Part shown: piece by piece, positions 60,565-62,000 of the stretch
How positions within the stretch are numbered: position 1 is the first letter of the stretch
Layout of the letters: each line of letters begins with the position of its first letter
Source of the DNA: JAIPJO01 sp035269015
Lineage (GTDB): Bacteria > Patescibacteriota > Patescibacteriia > Patescibacteriales > UBA12465
DNA: 62,000 bases
Assembly (NCBI GenBank): GCA_035269015.1
Contig: DATFJU010000027.1
Span: forward strand, 1-62,000
Reading direction: 5' to 3'
Notes under the pieces: generated by a model
What the model was told of the DNA's origin: nothing
Database searches by the model: none
The model's input: the letters and a program-made list of their open reading frames with translations, nothing else
Program-made: the position numbers and the translations under genes

Positions 60565-61056
60565 CTATTGCAATTTTAGCATCCTAGCAATACTTTCTGA
60601 GACTGGTTCATGGTTTCTATCTAAATCTTCATCAAGGTATTGTAATAGATATCTTCTAACAATTAAAGGATCTTGCTCCATTAAAGGTATGGTCATTCTA
60701 TTTCTAAGATTGTTATTGAAAGTGAAGTAAAGATTTTTAATATCTTCTTTGGGTTTATAGACAATACTAAAATTTTTTATTTCATCATAATCATAGAATT
60801 TACTACCAATTACAGTTCCTTCCTCTTCTAAAATAAAGTCTATCATAAGAGCCTTTTTTTTGTCATAATAAAAAAGTAAAAAAGAACCTATAAGCATAAT
60901 AATGGTAAATAAATAGTTGGTTGTAACAATAGAGTATGTTAGTATGGCTAGTATTACAATAATTGCAATAATATACCAACGTTTATTTCTTTCAGGGCTG
61001 TCATATTCTGGAATTTTCCAATTTATTATGTTTTCTTGTTTATTTTCTTCGTTCAT
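60565..61056 (-). CDS. Membrane protein with two N-terminal helices, unknown
   Basis: A 163-residue protein. A soluble start (NWKIPEYDSPERNKRWY) is followed by two hydrophobic helices (~28-47 and ~48-65), then about 95 cytoplasmic residues with strands (LMIDFILEEEGTVIGSKFYD, LYFTFNN) and a helical end. The arrangement resembles small PH-like-domain membrane proteins, but no family is assigned. A TTG at 61068 would lengthen it by 4 residues; the ATG at 61056 is preferred. It has its own extended -10 promoter. Confidence 0.72.
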   Translation of the reverse strand: MNEENKQENIINWKIPEYDSPERNKRWYIIAIIVILAILTYSIVTTNYLFTIIMLIGSFLLFYYDKKKALMIDFILEEEGTVIGSKFYDYDEIKNFSIVYKPKEDIKNLYFTFNNNLRNRMTIPLMEQDPLIVRRYLLQYLDEDLDRNHEPVSESIARMLKLQ

Positions 61057-61091
61057 ATAAATTGACAAGTGAGTATATTTTTTATATATTA

Positions 61092-61102
61092 ATTATAGCA
61101 TA
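61092..61102 (-). promoter_or_regulatory. Extended -10 promoter of the 60565 membrane gene
   Basis: On the minus strand TATGCTATAAT (61102-61092), a TGn-extended perfect -10 about 35 bases before the ATG at 61056. Confidence 0.6.
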
Positions 61103-61212
61103 ATTATATTTATCTTTACAGGGCGAAGTTAGTTCGCTTTTATATTTATTAATATTTCTATATATCACAATGTATATAGTAATATAATATTTAGTATAGT
61201 ATATAATATCTA

Positions 61213-61301
61213 GGAGAGGTGCCGGAGCGGTCGAACGGGGCACCCTGCTAAGGTGTTGTACCCTTAACGGGGTACCGAGGGTTCGAATCCCTCCCTCTCC
61301 G
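61213..61301 (+). tRNA. tRNA-Ser, anticodon GCT
   Basis: An 89-base class II tRNA. Acceptor GGAGAGG/CCTCTCC, anticodon stem GCACC/GGTGT with loop CTGCTAA giving anticodon GCT (reads AGC/AGU), a long variable arm that pairs GTACCC with GGGTAC, T stem GAGGG/CCCTC with loop TTCGAAT, discriminator G. CCA is not encoded. TATAAT at 61202-61207 and 61183-61188 are possible -10 elements. Confidence 0.93.
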
Positions 61302-61307
61302 CATTAG

Positions 61308-61337
61308 AACAGATCTAGTATTAGGTCTGTTTTTTTA
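61308..61337 (+). terminator. Terminator of tRNA-Ser
   Basis: Ten-base stem AACAGATCTA/TAGGTCTGTT (one G-U pair), loop GTAT, then seven T, six bases after the tRNA end. Confidence 0.85.
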
Positions 61338-61391
61338 TATAAGATTTTTATAAATTTTATATAGCATTTGTTATGCTAATAGTATAATAAT

Positions 61392-62000
61392 ATTAAAGAA
61401 TATATAAGTAAAAAAGATAATACAATTATACTACTTAAAGATAAAAAAGTTCGTCGTCACTTTGATGAAGACAAAGAACTTTGGTATTTTTCTATTATAG
61501 ATGTAGTTGAAATATTAACAGATTCTTCTATTCCTAAAAGATACTGGGCGGACTTAAAAAATAAGTTAAAAATTGAAGGAAGTGAAGTGTACGATAAAAT
61601 CGTACACTTGAAGATGCTATCGTTGGATGGTAAACAGCGAGAAACAGACTGTCTTTCTACAGAAAATCTATTACGTCTAATTCAATCTATACCATCGCCA
61701 AAAACAGAACCTTTTAAGATTTGGTTAGCTAAGGTAGGTTATGAAAGAATAGAGGAAATAGAAGATCCGGAACTAGCAATAGATAGAGCTATGGAGACTT
61801 ATTTAAAAAAGGGTTATTCTAAAGAATGGATTAATCAAAGACTCAAGACAATTGAAATTAGAAAAGATTTAACAGATGAGTGGCAAGAAAGGGGAGTTAA
61901 AAGAGGTCTGGATTTTGCTATTTTAACAAATTAAATAACTAAAGCGTGGTCTGATAAATATATAAAAGAATATAAAAAGTTTAAGAATCTTAAAAAGCAA
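61392..62000 (+). pseudogene. BRO-N/DinD-like protein gene, broken at start codon and by an in-frame stop
   Basis: The frame from 61392 encodes IKEYISKKDNTIILLKDKKV, then WYFSIIDVVEILTD, YWADLKNKLKIEGSEV, RLIQSIPSPKTEPFKIWLAK, GYERIEEIEDPELAIDRA and TDEWQERGVKRGLDFAILTN, a close match to CPR proteins with a BRO-N domain annotated as damage-inducible DinD-like. No ATG opens the frame: ATT stands at 61392 where ATG is expected, just after TATAAT (61383-61388). A TAA at 61932-61934 interrupts it, yet the same frame continues with ITKAWSDKYIKEYKKFKNL to the window end, as in full-length relatives. Two point changes and no frameshift suggest recent decay. A shorter product from GTG at 61587 is possible but would lack half of the domain. 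Confidence 0.78.

Noticed and set aside
61587..61934. A complete 115-residue gene starting at GTG 61587
   Set aside because: BRO-N family sequence clearly continues upstream to 61392 and downstream past the stop, so this is a fragment of a larger gene.
1..62000. CRISPR array, rRNA operon, prophage or replication origin
   Set aside because: No regularly spaced direct repeats, rRNA segments, phage structural genes or dnaA-type box clusters were seen.

Overview
The window reads as a chromosomal fragment of a low-GC, small-genome bacterium, most plausibly Patescibacteria/CPR. The reasons are the very AT-rich sequence, tight gene packing with 1-30 base gaps or short overlaps, the near-absence of Shine-Dalgarno sequences, and CPR-style gene types: a short Mur ligase, PrgI/VirB4 clusters with huge cysteine-rich surface proteins, a BRO-N gene and an ADP-forming acetyl-CoA synthetase. 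UGA is used as a normal stop (at 13849, 18766, 58255 and in the transposase), so the UGA=Gly code of Gracilibacteria and Absconditabacteria is excluded. The phylum placement is inference from gene content; no marker tree was run and there is no rRNA in the window.

Layout. 1-5147: glycogen synthase (cut by the window edge), FtsK translocase and a MurE-like ligase in one tight + strand run. 5148-5519: a long leader with a strong promoter and terminator-like hairpins. 5520-12823: rpoB and rpoC. 12853-13458: bidirectional terminator, then a minus-strand RelE-like toxin/RHH antitoxin pair with a repeated operator. 13642-24584: a + strand run with small membrane proteins, an SPFH protein, ADP-forming acyl-CoA synthetase, MurJ, LepA, a 35-aa membrane peptide, RecJ and RNase H. 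24681-29351: minus-strand operon for four-subunit pyruvate:ferredoxin oxidoreductase, led by a DsbA-like protein and carrying a cysteine-rich pilin-like membrane protein between porA and porB. 29438-34775: exonuclease III, LeuRS, an MFS protein and KsgA.

34805-56014 is the most unusual part. It holds a calcium-repeat membrane protein, a 2672-aa secreted cysteine-rich protein, an isolated lipoprotein gene with its own promoter, Shine-Dalgarno and terminator, and then a type IV secretion-like set: two membrane proteins (one TrbL/VirB6-like), two hydrophilic accessory proteins, PrgI, a TraC-like N-domain protein, a VirB4 ATPase, a VirB8/NTF2-like membrane protein and a second DsbA-like protein. 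A 1.3-kb insertion sequence sits inside it. No relaxase or VirD4 coupling protein is visible, so a surface or secretion role is more likely than conjugation.

56031-62000: RadA, two small genes facing away from a shared promoter region with near-consensus elements, RecG, tRNA-Arg with the unusual anticodon GCG, a small membrane protein, tRNA-Ser(GCU), and a BRO-N/DinD-like gene that seems broken at both its start codon and an internal stop.

How the genes fit: pyruvate oxidoreductase makes acetyl-CoA, and the ADP-forming synthetase can turn it into acetate plus ATP, so fermentation with substrate-level phosphorylation is encoded here. The two membrane-anchored DsbA-like proteins lie in the same operons or clusters as unusually cysteine-rich exported proteins, suggesting a disulfide-dependent cell surface. 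Two promoter styles recur: -35/-10 pairs with exactly 17-base spacing, and extended -10 elements of the form TATGNTAWAAT.
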